Source: Acidobacteriota bacterium (GTDB taxonomy: Bacteria; Acidobacteriota; Blastocatellia; Chloracidobacteriales; JADJPF01). Taken from it: a DNA stretch of 64,000 bases. The stretch lies in NCBI GenBank assembly GCA_016213785.1, contig JACQZQ010000129.1, forward strand, positions 1-64,000. The letters run 5' to 3'. Positions 45,792 through 56,408 of the stretch are shown piece after piece. The notes under the pieces are model-generated. The model ran no database searches and was not told the DNA's origin. It worked only from the letters and a program-made list of their open reading frames with translations. The position numbers and the translations under genes are program-made. The first letter of the stretch is position 1. The number at the start of each line of letters is the position of its first letter.

Positions 45792-47132
45792 ATGCCAGAT
45801 CGCTTGCTTATTATTGGCGGAAATGCTGCTGGAATGACAGCAGCAACTTGGGCACGTCGTCAAAACTCTAGTGCAGAAATCATTGTAGTCGAAAAAACCC
45901 CTTTTATTAGCTACTCTGAATGTGGCATTCCTTATGTCTTTAGCGGTCAAATCAATAGCTTAGATACCCTTATTCGTTATCAGCCTCAGGAACTCTTAGA
46001 AAAATATCAGATCAAAGTATTAATTCAAAATACTGTGGAGTCGCTTAATTTATCCTCTCAATTTGCTGAAGTAAAAAACCTAGCTGAGAATAAAATATCA
46101 AAGATTAATTTTGATTACTTAGTGATAGCTACTGGAGCAAAAGCTAAAGTGCCAAATATTGAAGGGCTAAATTTAGCAGGAGTTTTTACTTTAAGACATA
46201 TGCCAGAAGCTAAAGCCATAGATGAATACTTAAAGAAAAATAAACCTCGTAATGCAGTAATTTTAGGTGCTGGTTATATAGGTTTAGAAATGGCTGAAGC
46301 ACTAAGAGCCTGCTCAATAGATGTAACTATAATAGAAAGTTCAAAAAAATTACTTGGAAATTTTGATGGGCAGTTAAAAGCTCAGATTATAAATGAATTA
46401 AATAAACAAAAAGTAAAGCTCTTATTAGATGAAACAATACATGGAATTTTAGGTAGCCAAAAAGTTGAATATGTAAGCGCTTCTTCTGGTGTAATTAATA
46501 CAGACCTAGTAATAATTGCTATAGGAATTAGCCCTGAAGTTTCACTAGCACGCTCAAGTAATATCCGTTTAGGTGCAAGTGGTGCAATAGCTGTAAAAGA
46601 AACGCTCCAAACCAATTTTCCTAATGTTTATGCTGCTGGAGATTGTGCAGAAGTAAATCATATAGTTTTAGATAAACCCTATTATTTTCCATTAGGGACA
46701 ACAGCTAATAAACAAGGCCGTGTAGCAGGAATTAATATAGCAGGTGGAAGAGCAAAATTTACGGGAATCGTTGGAACTCAAGCGGTAAAGGTCTTTGATT
46801 TAGAAATTGCAACTACAGGGCTATCTATTGATGAAGCTAAGGCGGCTGGTTTCTGGGTTAAGGAACTTTCATCGCATTCAGTTTCTCGTGCTGGTTATTA
46901 TCCAGGTAGTGAGCCTATCTTTACATCTTTACTCTATGATGAACGGACAGGAAAAGTTTTAGGCGGACAAATGATAGGTTATGAAGGTGTGGCTAAACGT
47001 ATTGATGTTATTGCAACAGCACTGTTTAACAAAATGAAGGTAGAAGACTTACTACAACTAGATTTAAGTTATGCTCCGCCATTTGCTCCTGTTTGGGATC
47101 CAATTCTTTATACTGTGCGAAAATTAAAATAA
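45792..47132 (+). CDS. CoA-disulfide-reductase-like FAD/NAD(P)H oxidoreductase
   Basis: The 446-aa class III disulfide reductase has the FAD motif LLIIGGNAAGMTAA at the N-terminus, a single active-site Cys in YSECGIPYVFSG at about residue 45, and NAD(P)H motif AVILGAGYIGLEMAEAL at about 155-171. FAD-binding NVYAAGDCAEV and a C-terminal dimer domain with QLDLSYAPPFAPVWDP follow. Family members reduce CoA-disulfide or polysulfide, or act as NADH oxidases. The divergent neighbour bshA suggests a possible link to low-molecular-weight thiol redox, but bacillithiol-disulfide reductase (YpdA) is a different family, so this is only inference. Confidence 0.87.
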   Translation: MPDRLLIIGGNAAGMTAATWARRQNSSAEIIVVEKTPFISYSECGIPYVFSGQINSLDTLIRYQPQELLEKYQIKVLIQNTVESLNLSSQFAEVKNLAENKISKINFDYLVIATGAKAKVPNIEGLNLAGVFTLRHMPEAKAIDEYLKKNKPRNAVILGAGYIGLEMAEALRACSIDVTIIESSKKLLGNFDGQLKAQIINELNKQKVKLLLDETIHGILGSQKVEYVSASSGVINTDLVIIAIGISPEVSLARSSNIRLGASGAIAVKETLQTNFPNVYAAGDCAEVNHIVLDKPYYFPLGTTANKQGRVAGINIAGGRAKFTGIVGTQAVKVFDLEIATTGLSIDEAKAAGFWVKELSSHSVSRAGYYPGSEPIFTSLLYDERTGKVLGGQMIGYEGVAKRIDVIATALFNKMKVEDLLQLDLSYAPPFAPVWDPILYTVRKLK

Positions 47133-47149
47133 AAGCCTTGGTCAAAAAT

Positions 47150-47641
47150 ATGAAAAAGCTACTTATAATCCCTGGAATTTTAATTACATTGTTTAGTTCT
47201 TTTTTTGTTTTTGCGGCAATAGGAGATTTAATCACTGGAGATAAACAAGGAACTGGTACAGGTGTCTTATTAGGTCTTCTAGTTTTTTTCTTAGGCACTG
47301 CTTTTTCAGGCATACTACTAGCGCGTTATGGTCTGGGTAAAAAGAAAAGTAATTTATCTGAATTTGACCAAGAACAACGTGTACTGGCTTTAGCAAAAAC
47401 AACTGGAGGCAAGCTTACTGTAGCAGATGTGGCACTTCATTGCAGATTAACTATTGATGAAAGCAAAGATATTTTAGATAAAATTGCTGCTCAAGGTGTA
47501 GCTGAGATGCAATTTACCAATGATGGCAATTTTTTTTATTTATTTCCTAGCTTTTTAATAAACTCTGAAGCTAACCAACCACTTAGACAGATACCCTTAA
47601 ATTCAACAAGTTATCAACATAGGGAACGAGAGCGAGAATAA
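47150..47641 (+). CDS. Membrane protein with winged-helix-like C-terminal domain
   Basis: The start is set at 47150 (MKKLLIIPGILITLFSSFFV). A longer frame from 47093 would overlap the upstream gene by 40 bp and add a non-hydrophobic end. The 163-aa product has two membrane helices at about residues 4-22 and 38-60. A cytoplasmic domain follows (VLALAKTTGGKLTVADVALH, then RLTIDESKDILDKIAAQG) that looks like a small winged helix. It follows the oxidoreductase by 17 bp. Function unknown; possibly a membrane-bound regulator. Confidence 0.65.
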   Translation: MKKLLIIPGILITLFSSFFVFAAIGDLITGDKQGTGTGVLLGLLVFFLGTAFSGILLARYGLGKKKSNLSEFDQEQRVLALAKTTGGKLTVADVALHCRLTIDESKDILDKIAAQGVAEMQFTNDGNFFYLFPSFLINSEANQPLRQIPLNSTSYQHRERERE

Positions 47642-47661
47642 ACTAACTACAAACTACTAAG

Positions 47662-48627
47662 TTACTGTCTCATTGCCATTACAACATCATAAGCCATCAT
47701 TGCAGCACCAATCACTCCTGCATCATTACCAAGTCCCCCTGTAACAATCTTACAGTCTGCTAGCAATGGGTCAAAACAGTATTTTGTGGCTGATTCGCCA
47801 ATAGCATTTAATAGAAATTCACCAGCAGCCATAACAGGGCCACCTAAAACCACTAGCTCTAGATTAAGTAAGTTAACTACATTAGCAATAGTTAGTCCTA
47901 AATAATCAGCAGTCTCTAATAAAATAGTTCTAGCAAATTTATCACCTTTGCAAGCAGCTTCTACAATATCTTCACAAGTTAATCTGTTTTTCATTTTAGG
48001 AGCTAGTAAAGACTCAGTAAAACAAGGATCTATAAAAAGCTGTTCTCTGGTTCGTCTTACAATATTTGGGCCTGAGGCAATGGTTTCTAAACAGCCCTGA
48101 GAGCCACAGCTACAATCAAGAGGCTCTCCGCCTACTTTCATATGCCCAAATTCACCAGCAAAACCTCTTGAACCATGTTGTAGTTGGCCGTTTAAGACAA
48201 GTCCCCCACCAATACCTGTACCTAAATAAATGTAAATAATATTATTTAAGTTTAGAGCGGCTCCACAGCGCCACTCACCATAAGTTGCTGCATTTGCATC
48301 ATTATCAATAATTACAGGTAATGAGACGGCTTGAACAAGTTCATGGTGAATATTTATAAAAGAAACATCAGGTAAATTAGGTAAGACTTTAACTTGTTGG
48401 GATTGATAATCAACTAGCCCAGATACGGCTAGACCAATAGCAGCTATTGGTAAGGGGGCACTTGAACGCATTTCCTTAACTAAATTTATAAGTTTATCAA
48501 CTAAAGCACGCCCGTTAATTAGTTCTGTAGGAGTGCGGTCTTGTCTTATTATATTTCCTGAAGTATCTACCATAGCTATACGGGTAGATCGACCTAGATC
48601 AACGCCTATATATAAAACATTATCCAT
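47662..48627 (-). CDS. ROK family sugar kinase (glucokinase-like)
   Basis: The 321-aa protein has ATP motif YIGVDLGRSTRIAMVD, the acid/base region VIIDNDANAATYGEW, GTGIGGGLVLNGQL, and the ROK zinc site CSCGSQGCLETIASG (Cys-x-Cys-x4-Cys). It lacks an N-terminal HTH, so it is a kinase rather than a ROK repressor. The best guess is glucokinase or N-acetylsugar kinase. It is 20 bp downstream of the Ser/Thr kinase gene on the same strand. Confidence 0.9.
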   Translation of the reverse strand: MDNVLYIGVDLGRSTRIAMVDTSGNIIRQDRTPTELINGRALVDKLINLVKEMRSSAPLPIAAIGLAVSGLVDYQSQQVKVLPNLPDVSFINIHHELVQAVSLPVIIDNDANAATYGEWRCGAALNLNNIIYIYLGTGIGGGLVLNGQLQHGSRGFAGEFGHMKVGGEPLDCSCGSQGCLETIASGPNIVRRTREQLFIDPCFTESLLAPKMKNRLTCEDIVEAACKGDKFARTILLETADYLGLTIANVVNLLNLELVVLGGPVMAAGEFLLNAIGESATKYCFDPLLADCKIVTGGLGNDAGVIGAAMMAYDVVMAMRQ

Positions 48628-48646
48628 AATTATGCCTAAGCCCTTT

Positions 48647-50779
48647 TTATTTTTCTATTTTTTTTGGATTTGTTTTTTGAATATGTTTTATAGCCCAAAA
48701 AGCTTTTGCTCTAACACCTTCATCCTCATCCTTGCGCAAGCGGTCTTCTAGAGCAGGCAGTGCTTGAGAGTCTGTAAGTTCTCCTAAAGCTTGAGCAGAG
48801 GCAAATCTTATATTAGCATCTGGCCTAGATAATGCTTCTAGAAGTTCTGGACAAGCACGCGTATCTTTTAAGTGCCCTAGGGCTAATGCAGCTTCGCTTG
48901 CAAGCAAACTTGAATCGCTAATAAGTGCTTCTAAGAGCATTGGAACAAGTTCCACGCTACCTAAACGCCCAGCAGCAGCAGCAGCAAATCTAGCAGTATC
49001 AAAATCATAAGTCCGCATTGATTTTTCTAGCTCTAGCTGTACAGCAGAGGTTGCAGCACGACCAAATCTAGAAAGAGCTTTAACACAAGCTGATTTTACT
49101 TGAGGGCTTTTATCTTTTAAGCTTTGTGCTATTGCCTCTATTGCTTGTAAATCAGCCGAATATTTAAGCTTAGAAATAGCATCTATTCTAATTTCCTCAT
49201 TTGGGTCTTGTAGTAACTCAAAAGGATTGCCTTTTTCTTTTAATTGAAGAACTAGAGTTTGACAAATACTATTATGTGTAACTGAATTATCACTGCTAAG
49301 CTCTGTGTCTACTTTCTTTGACCAAACAATTATTCCTGTATTTGTATCAAAAAGCTGTGCCATAACATAAAGCTTATCTTCTAAGGAAAGAAAGCTAGTC
49401 ACAAGTATTGCATCTACACCTAGCTCATGGCCTACTTCTGTTGGGTTAAATTCTTTATTATGATATTTAGCAACTTGGCTAGAAGGCCGTACAGATAAAG
49501 ACTTAAACTTAGTAAATTCCTCAATTAATGTCTCTTGCAGTTCTAGTCCCCAACTTTCATCATAAGCACCGCTAATTCTTTTAGATGGCATAATGGCTAA
49601 AGTCTTGTGTTGACCAGCAATCCAAGGAAAATCATCTAAAAGAGATTGGCTTGTTTCAGCCTCCATATTAGCAGGAGAATCTACAGTTGATTTAATATTA
49701 AACTCATATTTTTGTGTAACAGCTTCAGAATAATTAATATCTTTAGATAAAGAAGGCTCTTTTGCGCTACTAGTATTACTAGGAAGAGATACGCCTAATA
49801 AGCCGCCTGGCGTAGTAGGAACAGCATTTGGTTTAGGTGTTTTACGAAGTGATTTAGGTAATAATCTCTCTAGCCAACTTAATCTAACCCTTTCAACAGG
49901 AGCAAAAGGCTTAATAATTCCATCAGGAACATCTTTACTAGAAGAAGCTTCTGAACCAATATATTTTAAGTCTGCAATCATTTCAGGCATTGATTGATAA
50001 CGCTTTTCAGCATCTTTAGCCATTGCTCTTTCTAACACTTCTTGAAAGCCTGATAAAATGCCTGAGTTTATTTCTGGGACTGGCCTAGGAGTTTCATTAC
50101 AAACAGCTTTAACAATTTCCATAGGGTTTTTACCATTAAAAGCTTTTAGCCCTGTTGCCATTTCATAAAGTACAGTCCCAAAGGAAAAAATATCACTTCG
50201 TCTATCAATACGATCACGCCGAGATTGCTCTGGTGACATATAGGCAGGCGTTCCAGGGGTTTCTATTATCCCCATCATATCTAACTGACGAGTTAAAGAA
50301 TTTTTTTCATAAATATTTTTTGCTAAACCAAAATCTAGTACTTTAGCCTGACCTCGGGGTGTAATCATTATATTTTGCGGTTTAATATCTCTATGTACAA
50401 TTCCGTGATCATGGGCTGAAGAAAGAGCATCAGCTATTTGTAGTGCAACAGAAATTAAAGTGTTATTTCCAAGCGGTTGACCATTAATAGTCTGTTTTAG
50501 GGTTTGACCTTCAATATATTGCATTACAATAAAAAACTGGCTATCAGCCTCTTTAATTTCATAGATCATACAAATATTAGGGTGGTCAAGAACCGAAGCT
50601 AGGCGGGCTTCACGTGAAAAGCGTTTTCGAGCAGTATCATTTGTAAGTAAGTCACTAGAAAGCAGTTTTAGCACTACAGTTCTATCTAACTGTTCATCCT
50701 GAGCTTTATAGACTTGCCCCATACCGCCTTTACCTAGCTCTTCTTGAATCTTATATTGAGCAATAGTTTTTCCTATCAT
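48647..50779 (-). CDS. Ser/Thr protein kinase with FlgO/TolB-like and HEAT-repeat domains
   Basis: The start is ATG 50779; the preceding TTG is less likely. The 710-aa protein has a Hanks kinase at about residues 9-275: GKGGMGQVYKA, HRDIKPQN, DFGLAK, GTPAYMSPEQSRRD. A middle alpha/beta domain at about 395-510 (LAIMPSKRISGAYDES... GVDAILVTSFLSLEDKLYVM) resembles FlgO/TolB N-terminal domains often found after acidobacterial kinases. At least five HEAT-like repeats fill 525-705 (ALGHLKDTRACPELLEALS type). There is no membrane helix, so it is likely cytoplasmic. ROK kinase follows after 20 bp. Confidence 0.9.
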   Translation of the reverse strand: MIGKTIAQYKIQEELGKGGMGQVYKAQDEQLDRTVVLKLLSSDLLTNDTARKRFSREARLASVLDHPNICMIYEIKEADSQFFIVMQYIEGQTLKQTINGQPLGNNTLISVALQIADALSSAHDHGIVHRDIKPQNIMITPRGQAKVLDFGLAKNIYEKNSLTRQLDMMGIIETPGTPAYMSPEQSRRDRIDRRSDIFSFGTVLYEMATGLKAFNGKNPMEIVKAVCNETPRPVPEINSGILSGFQEVLERAMAKDAEKRYQSMPEMIADLKYIGSEASSSKDVPDGIIKPFAPVERVRLSWLERLLPKSLRKTPKPNAVPTTPGGLLGVSLPSNTSSAKEPSLSKDINYSEAVTQKYEFNIKSTVDSPANMEAETSQSLLDDFPWIAGQHKTLAIMPSKRISGAYDESWGLELQETLIEEFTKFKSLSVRPSSQVAKYHNKEFNPTEVGHELGVDAILVTSFLSLEDKLYVMAQLFDTNTGIIVWSKKVDTELSSDNSVTHNSICQTLVLQLKEKGNPFELLQDPNEEIRIDAISKLKYSADLQAIEAIAQSLKDKSPQVKSACVKALSRFGRAATSAVQLELEKSMRTYDFDTARFAAAAAGRLGSVELVPMLLEALISDSSLLASEAALALGHLKDTRACPELLEALSRPDANIRFASAQALGELTDSQALPALEDRLRKDEDEGVRAKAFWAIKHIQKTNPKKIEK

Positions 50780-50909
50780 CAAACACCGCCCTAAATAAAG
50801 TTATTAAGTTATACTGAATTTTTGTTGAAGAGAAATATAGAGATATTGATAATGCTTTATTTTATGCTGAATTAATAGAAAAACAACTAAAGTTACTATA
50901 GAAAAAGCT

Positions 50910-53900
50910 TTATTTTACTAATTTTTCATATTTATATCTTATTAAAGGTTTTTCTCTTAATGCTTCGTAAAATAGCTTATTAGATTCACCTATAGTTTTT
51001 TCTTTTTCTAAACCTGTTCTAAAATTAGTAGTTAGTGAAAGCAAAGCAGCTTTTAACATCTTTGCTTCTAATAATTTAGGATTAAGTGTAATCGCTTTTT
51101 CCACCTTAGAAATAGCTTTTATTGTTATTGGCTCTAACTCTAGAAAATTTAATTTAGATTGTGAGATTTTCCAATCAATTAAATAGTAATAATATTCTGC
51201 CATTTTTAAGTTATTTTCTGCACTCTCTGGATTTAATTCTATAGCTTTTTTTAAGTTTATCTCTGTATTATTAAAATAATCTTGTGGAGAGAGTTTTTTT
51301 GCTATTGAATTGCGTGCTGAAAGTAACTCTGTTTCAGCAAGTCTTAAGTATAATTCTGTATTATTTTGGTTAAGTCTAATACCTTCTTCTAGAGTTTTTC
51401 TTGTTTGATTTAGCTCTTCACTAGCATCTCTACCTTGATTAATAGCAAATTCGCTACCAACAAGCAAAGCTTCTCCAAAGAAACGATAGCCATCAGCAAA
51501 TGGGCCTAAGGAAAGTCCTTTTTCAAAATTTTCTTTAGCTAGTTTTACTGAGTCACTTGGGTCTTTTCCTTCGGCTAGTTCATATCTAGCCCTTGTCCTA
51601 TAGCTAATTCCAGCATTAGTATGAGGAAAAGCCTGATTAGCATTTATTGTTATAGCTTTTTTATAACTCTCTATTGCTCTATCTAACCAAATATTAGGGT
51701 TTGAGCCACATAAAAGCTCATATTCTCCTCGTATTTCATAAGCATTACCTAGGCCATTATAATAGAACATATTTTCTGGATTAATCTTTATAGCTTCTTG
51801 ATAATTTTTTATAGATAAGTCTAATGAATTAACAGCATCAATGCCTTTGCTCATTTCATAACGAGCTATTCCCCAATAAGCATCGCCTAGATTTTTATAA
51901 ATAAGATCATAAAGTACACTCATCTGAAGTGCGCTATTAAAAGCAGCTATAGCTTTTTCAAAAGTAGGTCGAGCATCTAAACCCTTGCCAAGTTCGTAAA
52001 GCCCTTTTCTATAGTAAGATGCACCTATATAATTATAAGGAACTCCTGCTAAGCCTTTATCTACAATTAAATTAGCTGCCCTTTCAGATTCAACAAATTT
52101 GGCTGCCTTTTCACCTGCTTCAATTGATTTATCAAGTTCTAAAGGCTCAAGCCCAACCCTTATTTGATATTGGCCTAAAATATTATAAGCAATAGCTTTA
52201 TTAATATAAGCTATTTTACTCTCTGGATTAACAATTAATGCCTGATCACAGGCTTTTAATGCTGCTTTAGCCGACTCCTCAGGAGATTTACTTTTTTCAA
52301 ATAATGAAGTCATTAAATTTATATTTCGATTAGCTTCTAGCTCATATAAACTTCCATCACTACGACCTATATCGACTGCCTGGTCATAAGCTTTTTTAGC
52401 CCAGTCAAACTCATTTATTGCTTTTTCATAATCACCTGTTCTAAGGCTTTTTGCTCCTAATTCTTTATAGACTTTGCTTTCTAATTTTTTGGCTTCATAA
52501 AGCCAAGGTGACTGATTAAAAGCTTGACTAGTTTTTTCTAAAGCTCTTGTGTGCTCATCTAGATAAAAAGCTATAAGCGCTTCAATATAAAGCCTATCAC
52601 TACTTACTTGAGTACTAAAAGCTAGGTAATTTAAAGCAGGGTCTCTATATAGTTTTTTAAGCTCAATAAGCTGTTTATCTTGAGCCTGTTTATCAGGTAT
52701 AAACCTAAGCTGTTCTCTTAGGTATTGATATAGCTCGCCTTTTGCATAGCCTAAAGAATAAGCTGTATCAGTTGTCTTATAATCGCTCTCCCAAGCTTTT
52801 TCTAAGTACCAATTAGCTTTTTCATAGTCTTGTAAAGTAAGATAACCCCTTCCTATAGAATAATAAGCAGGCCCTTTAGCAGGACTTGTAGAAGTTTTTA
52901 GTTTTTCTTGAAGAGATTTAATACGCTCTTCTATTAAAATTCTTGCTGCTTTATTGTCGTGAATGGGTAAAGTGCTAGAATAATGCCAAATTTTTTCTAT
53001 TTCCTTTACTTCCTGTCCAAAAACCTTTTCTGCTCTTTCTCTTTGACTAGTTGCCCAAATTGTATAAAGTCCTGTTGTTATTGAGCTAATTACTAAAATA
53101 AAAGCTATGCTTAATAATGTTACTTTTAATTTATGTTTTTTAACTAATTTCTTAAGCCGATAGATTTTTGAAGGTCTAGCATTTATTGGTTCTCCATCTA
53201 AATAAAGACCTATATCTTCTGCTAAAGCTTTTGCTGATTGATAGCGTTCTTTAGGATCTTTTTCTAAACATTTTAATACTATTATTTCTATATCTTCTGG
53301 AATAGAATCATTTAATTCTCGTAATTTAATAGGAGGTTCATCGCTAATTTTCATTACTATTTCAAAATAGTTTTTTGCCCTAAAAGGCGGAACCCCTGTT
53401 AAAAGCTCATATAAAGTAGCACCCATGCTATAGACATCACTACGACGGTCTAAAAGATTTATTTTCCCTTTTGCTTGTTCTGGAGACATATAAGAAGGTG
53501 TTCCAAGTATTGCACCCGCAGCAGTTGTTCCTGCCTCTCCAACCTCACGAGCTAAACCAAAATCAAGTATATAAGGCCATAAACCCTGTTCATCACTTCT
53601 TTCAATTAATATATTTGAAGGTTTAATATCTCTATGAATAAGCCCTTGTTTATGAGCTACATGTAAAGCTTCGGAGATTTCTTTAATAATCTTAAGCTTT
53701 TGTTCTAAACTTAGTTCCTCTTTAGCTCTATCTAGAGAAATCCCTTTAATATACTGCATGGAAATATAAGGTCTATTAAAGTACTCACCTATTTCATAGA
53801 TTTTACAAATATGCGCATGCTCAATTCTAGCTTGAAGCCTAGCTTCTCTAATAAAGCGCTCTACTAAGTCTTGATCTTTAGTATTTATAACAAATTTTAA

Positions 53901-54542
53901 TGCAACAGTTCGATTTAGCTTTGGATCAATACCCCTAAATACACGTCCCATACCTCCAATACCTATTAATTTAAGATGTTTATATTTATCCCAATTAATA
54001 AGATCTCTTTCCTCCACATCACTATCTTCTGAAAATAAAGATGTAGCTGAAAACCTATTTGTAGGCTGAGCTTCGGCTTGATTAGCAGTCCTTCTTGCAC
54101 TTTCATCAATTTTTAATGTTGTATCTTCTGAAAGAACTTTCCTTAGTGTGAAAATCTTACTTGCCTCATCTGATAGGGCAGGTTGAATTAATGTGGTTTT
54201 TCCAGAGGGTTCATCCTTATCATAATTTAATTCATCATAATCTAAAGGCTCAAATTCACTTATTTCTATAATCTCATCATTAATACTTGTACTTGTACTT
54301 GTACTTGTACTAAAGGTAATTTCTTTATTTGAATCAGATATAATTTCTTTAGAAATCAAAGATAAGGTTTTTTCATCTATTAACCCAGCTTGAATAAGTT
54401 GGGCAAGTTGAAAGCCCCACTTTAAGCATTCTTTAGAATCTGGATCTAGCTTAAGTGTAAAGTTTTGAAAGCAGTCTTCTTCCAGTAATAAACCTTTTTC
54501 AATAGCTTTTTTAATAATACGGTTCTCTTGGTCTTGTGTCAT
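50910..54542 (-). CDS. Large Ser/Thr protein kinase with membrane helix and TPR array
   Basis: The 1210-aa protein has an acidic N-terminal region of about 170 residues with a Thr/Ser run (TSTSTSTS) from a short DNA repeat. A kinase domain follows at about 185-455: [53 protein letters not shown]. One membrane helix lies at about 470-495 ([20 protein letters not shown]). About 700 residues of TPR-like helical repeats follow, probably extracytoplasmic ([33 protein letters not shown]). This form is common in Acidobacteriota and Planctomycetes. Divergent from the FHA gene at 54756. Confidence 0.9.
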   Translation of the reverse strand: MTQDQENRIIKKAIEKGLLLEEDCFQNFTLKLDPDSKECLKWGFQLAQLIQAGLIDEKTLSLISKEIISDSNKEITFSTSTSTSTSINDEIIEISEFEPLDYDELNYDKDEPSGKTTLIQPALSDEASKIFTLRKVLSEDTTLKIDESARRTANQAEAQPTNRFSATSLFSEDSDVEERDLINWDKYKHLKLIGIGGMGRVFRGIDPKLNRTVALKFVINTKDQDLVERFIREARLQARIEHAHICKIYEIGEYFNRPYISMQYIKGISLDRAKEELSLEQKLKIIKEISEALHVAHKQGLIHRDIKPSNILIERSDEQGLWPYILDFGLAREVGEAGTTAAGAILGTPSYMSPEQAKGKINLLDRRSDVYSMGATLYELLTGVPPFRAKNYFEIVMKISDEPPIKLRELNDSIPEDIEIIVLKCLEKDPKERYQSAKALAEDIGLYLDGEPINARPSKIYRLKKLVKKHKLKVTLLSIAFILVISSITTGLYTIWATSQRERAEKVFGQEVKEIEKIWHYSSTLPIHDNKAARILIEERIKSLQEKLKTSTSPAKGPAYYSIGRGYLTLQDYEKANWYLEKAWESDYKTTDTAYSLGYAKGELYQYLREQLRFIPDKQAQDKQLIELKKLYRDPALNYLAFSTQVSSDRLYIEALIAFYLDEHTRALEKTSQAFNQSPWLYEAKKLESKVYKELGAKSLRTGDYEKAINEFDWAKKAYDQAVDIGRSDGSLYELEANRNINLMTSLFEKSKSPEESAKAALKACDQALIVNPESKIAYINKAIAYNILGQYQIRVGLEPLELDKSIEAGEKAAKFVESERAANLIVDKGLAGVPYNYIGASYYRKGLYELGKGLDARPTFEKAIAAFNSALQMSVLYDLIYKNLGDAYWGIARYEMSKGIDAVNSLDLSIKNYQEAIKINPENMFYYNGLGNAYEIRGEYELLCGSNPNIWLDRAIESYKKAITINANQAFPHTNAGISYRTRARYELAEGKDPSDSVKLAKENFEKGLSLGPFADGYRFFGEALLVGSEFAINQGRDASEELNQTRKTLEEGIRLNQNNTELYLRLAETELLSARNSIAKKLSPQDYFNNTEINLKKAIELNPESAENNLKMAEYYYYLIDWKISQSKLNFLELEPITIKAISKVEKAITLNPKLLEAKMLKAALLSLTTNFRTGLEKEKTIGESNKLFYEALREKPLIRYKYEKLVK

Positions 54543-54708
54543 ATCTATAACTTATGTTTTGCTATCTAAATAAGTTTTTTGCTTAATATTTTTGCTATAG
54601 CAAAAATTATTCTAACCTATTGCACTTGGCTTAGCTAAATATTATATTGCAATACTTTCTAACATATTAAATCTTTTACTTTCTTATCTTCTTAAGTCAA
54701 AAAATTCT

Positions 54709-54758
54709 GGAGGTAGCCTAAAATCAAAAACCCTTTAATTTTAGGCTAAAACGGTATG
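54709..54758 (+). promoter_or_regulatory. Ribosome site separated from start codon by a perfect hairpin
   Basis: GGAGG (54709-54713) is followed directly by TAGCCTAAAA (54714-54723) and its exact reverse complement TTTTAGGCTA (54739-54748), loop 15 nt, then AAACGGT and the ATG at 54756. Unfolded, GGAGG is 42 nt from the start, too far to work. With the stem folded the spacing becomes 7 nt, ideal for initiation. Confidence 0.65.
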
Positions 54759-55460
54759 AAAGAATATATTATTATTAATCACTTAATTGGATCAAAATCT
54801 GGTCAAGTAGAAGGGTTTTTAATCAGCAATTTTTCAGAAATCACTATTGGCCGCTCTTCTTCATCAACGCTTAAGTTTGATAAGCAAAAAGATTCTATGG
54901 TATCAACCCACCAAGCTAAAATCCTTATTTCTACAACTAAACCCTATCAGTTTTCTTTGCTTGATCTTAATAGTCGTAACGGAACTTTTCTTAATAAACG
55001 TAGAGCTATTGGAGCAGTCACACTTAAAGTAGGCGATATTATACAAGCAGGTTTAGATGGCCCAGCCTTTGAATTTGACTTAAACCCTCGCCCTAGCGCT
55101 CTTTCAAGCCATATACCCAGCATAGGCACTATTAAACGCCTTGTTCTAGAACATATAGCTGGTTCAAAAACAGGTCAATTAGAATTTATTTCACTAAATG
55201 ATTTCCGAGAGCTAATTATAGGTCGCGGTGAAACTTCTATGATTAAATATGATATTTATCAAGATTATATGCTCTCAAGAGAACACGCTAAAATAACCGT
55301 AGACTCTAAAAACCCTCAAAAATTTACCATTACTGATTTAGATAGCCGCAATGGAACTTTTCTTAATAAGGCTAAATTACTTGGCTCAGCACCATTAAAT
55401 TTTGGGGATATAGTTCAGTTTGGTGTAGAAGGCCCTGCCTTTAGATTTGATCTTCAATAA
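54756..55460 (+). CDS. Double FHA-domain protein
   Basis: The 234-aa protein consists almost only of two FHA domains, at about residues 1-110 and 128-234. Each has the phospho-Thr-binding signature: ITIGRSSSSTLKFDKQKDSM, STHQAKILI, DLNSRNGTFLN, then IIGRGETSMIKYDIYQDYM, SREHAKITV, DLDSRNGTFLN. The two halves are internal duplicates. There is no signal peptide or membrane segment. It is divergent from the TPR kinase, an obvious candidate for making its phospho-Thr ligand. Translation is probably controlled by the hairpin described at 54709-54758. The SDR gene begins 13 bp later. Confidence 0.92.
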   Translation: MKEYIIINHLIGSKSGQVEGFLISNFSEITIGRSSSSTLKFDKQKDSMVSTHQAKILISTTKPYQFSLLDLNSRNGTFLNKRRAIGAVTLKVGDIIQAGLDGPAFEFDLNPRPSALSSHIPSIGTIKRLVLEHIAGSKTGQLEFISLNDFRELIIGRGETSMIKYDIYQDYMLSREHAKITVDSKNPQKFTITDLDSRNGTFLNKAKLLGSAPLNFGDIVQFGVEGPAFRFDLQ

Positions 55461-55473
55461 ATTAGGAGGAAAA

Positions 55474-56301
55474 ATGAGATTAAAAAATAAAGTTGCTCTA
55501 GTTACTGGTGGAGGTTCAGGTATAGGGAGAGAAATCTCTATGCTTTTTGCAAAAGAAGGTGCTTACGTAGGTATAAATGATATTGTTTCTGAATCAATTG
55601 AAAAAACTATTCAAGATATGGGTGAACTTGGCTCTCAAGCCTTAGCCCTAAGTGCAGATGTTTCTGATAGCAGCCAAGTACAAAAAATGTTTGCTAACCT
55701 AATAGCAAAATATGGAACCATCGATATATTAGTAAATAATGCAGGTATTGGCGAAGTCAGTAATAATAAAGAAACCTCTCTAAATCAAGTTATGGAAGCC
55801 CAGTTAGGAGAAATGTTTCAAGGTAAAATAAAAACCCATTGGGCAGTAACTGAAAACTTATCAGATGCAGATTGGGATAAAATGCTTCGTGTTCACCTTT
55901 ATGGTACTTTTTATTGTACTAGAGAAGCGCTAAAAATTATGTCTAAGAAAAACTATGGTCGTATTATAAATATGGCCTCTGTTGCCGCAACCCTTGGATT
56001 AGAAACTTCTCCACATTATTCAGCAGCTAAAGCAGGTATTTTAGGTCTAACTCGTGCTGTTTCCAGAGAAGTTGGCTCAAGGTCAATTACAGTAAATGCA
56101 ATTGCTCCTGGGCTTATAGAAACCCCTATGACAGATGTAATCTCGCCAATGGTAAAACAAGCTTGGGTAATGGGAACACCTATTAAAAGAGCAGGAAAAC
56201 CTTATGAAGTGGCAACAGCTGCGCTTTTTTTAGCCAGCGATGAAAGTAGCTTTTTTACTGGTCAAATCCTTAGTCCTAGTGGTGGAAGTTGGATGCCATA
56301 A
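55474..56301 (+). CDS. Short-chain dehydrogenase/reductase
   Basis: The start is ATG 55474 with AGGAGG 5 nt upstream; a TTG 9 codons earlier overlaps the FHA gene and that ribosome site. The 275-aa SDR has VALVTGGGSGIGREI at the N-terminus, NNAGIG, the catalytic Ser region INMASVAATLG and Tyr-x3-Lys in HYSAAKAGILGL, and PGLIETPMT. An insertion of about 25 residues after NNAGIG (SNNKETSLNQVMEAQLGEMF) is unusual. It resembles FabG-type ketoacyl reductases and related alcohol dehydrogenases. Substrate unknown. Confidence 0.88.
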   Translation: MRLKNKVALVTGGGSGIGREISMLFAKEGAYVGINDIVSESIEKTIQDMGELGSQALALSADVSDSSQVQKMFANLIAKYGTIDILVNNAGIGEVSNNKETSLNQVMEAQLGEMFQGKIKTHWAVTENLSDADWDKMLRVHLYGTFYCTREALKIMSKKNYGRIINMASVAATLGLETSPHYSAAKAGILGLTRAVSREVGSRSITVNAIAPGLIETPMTDVISPMVKQAWVMGTPIKRAGKPYEVATAALFLASDESSFFTGQILSPSGGSWMP

Positions 56302-56408
56302 GCTTTTCTTCATATCTCCTAACCTTGGAAGAGCTATTGATAAAAATAATAAAAATAGCCTCTCAAGGTTGGGATTATGCTAGCTCTAAGAGTTTAGCAA
56401 AACTTTTT

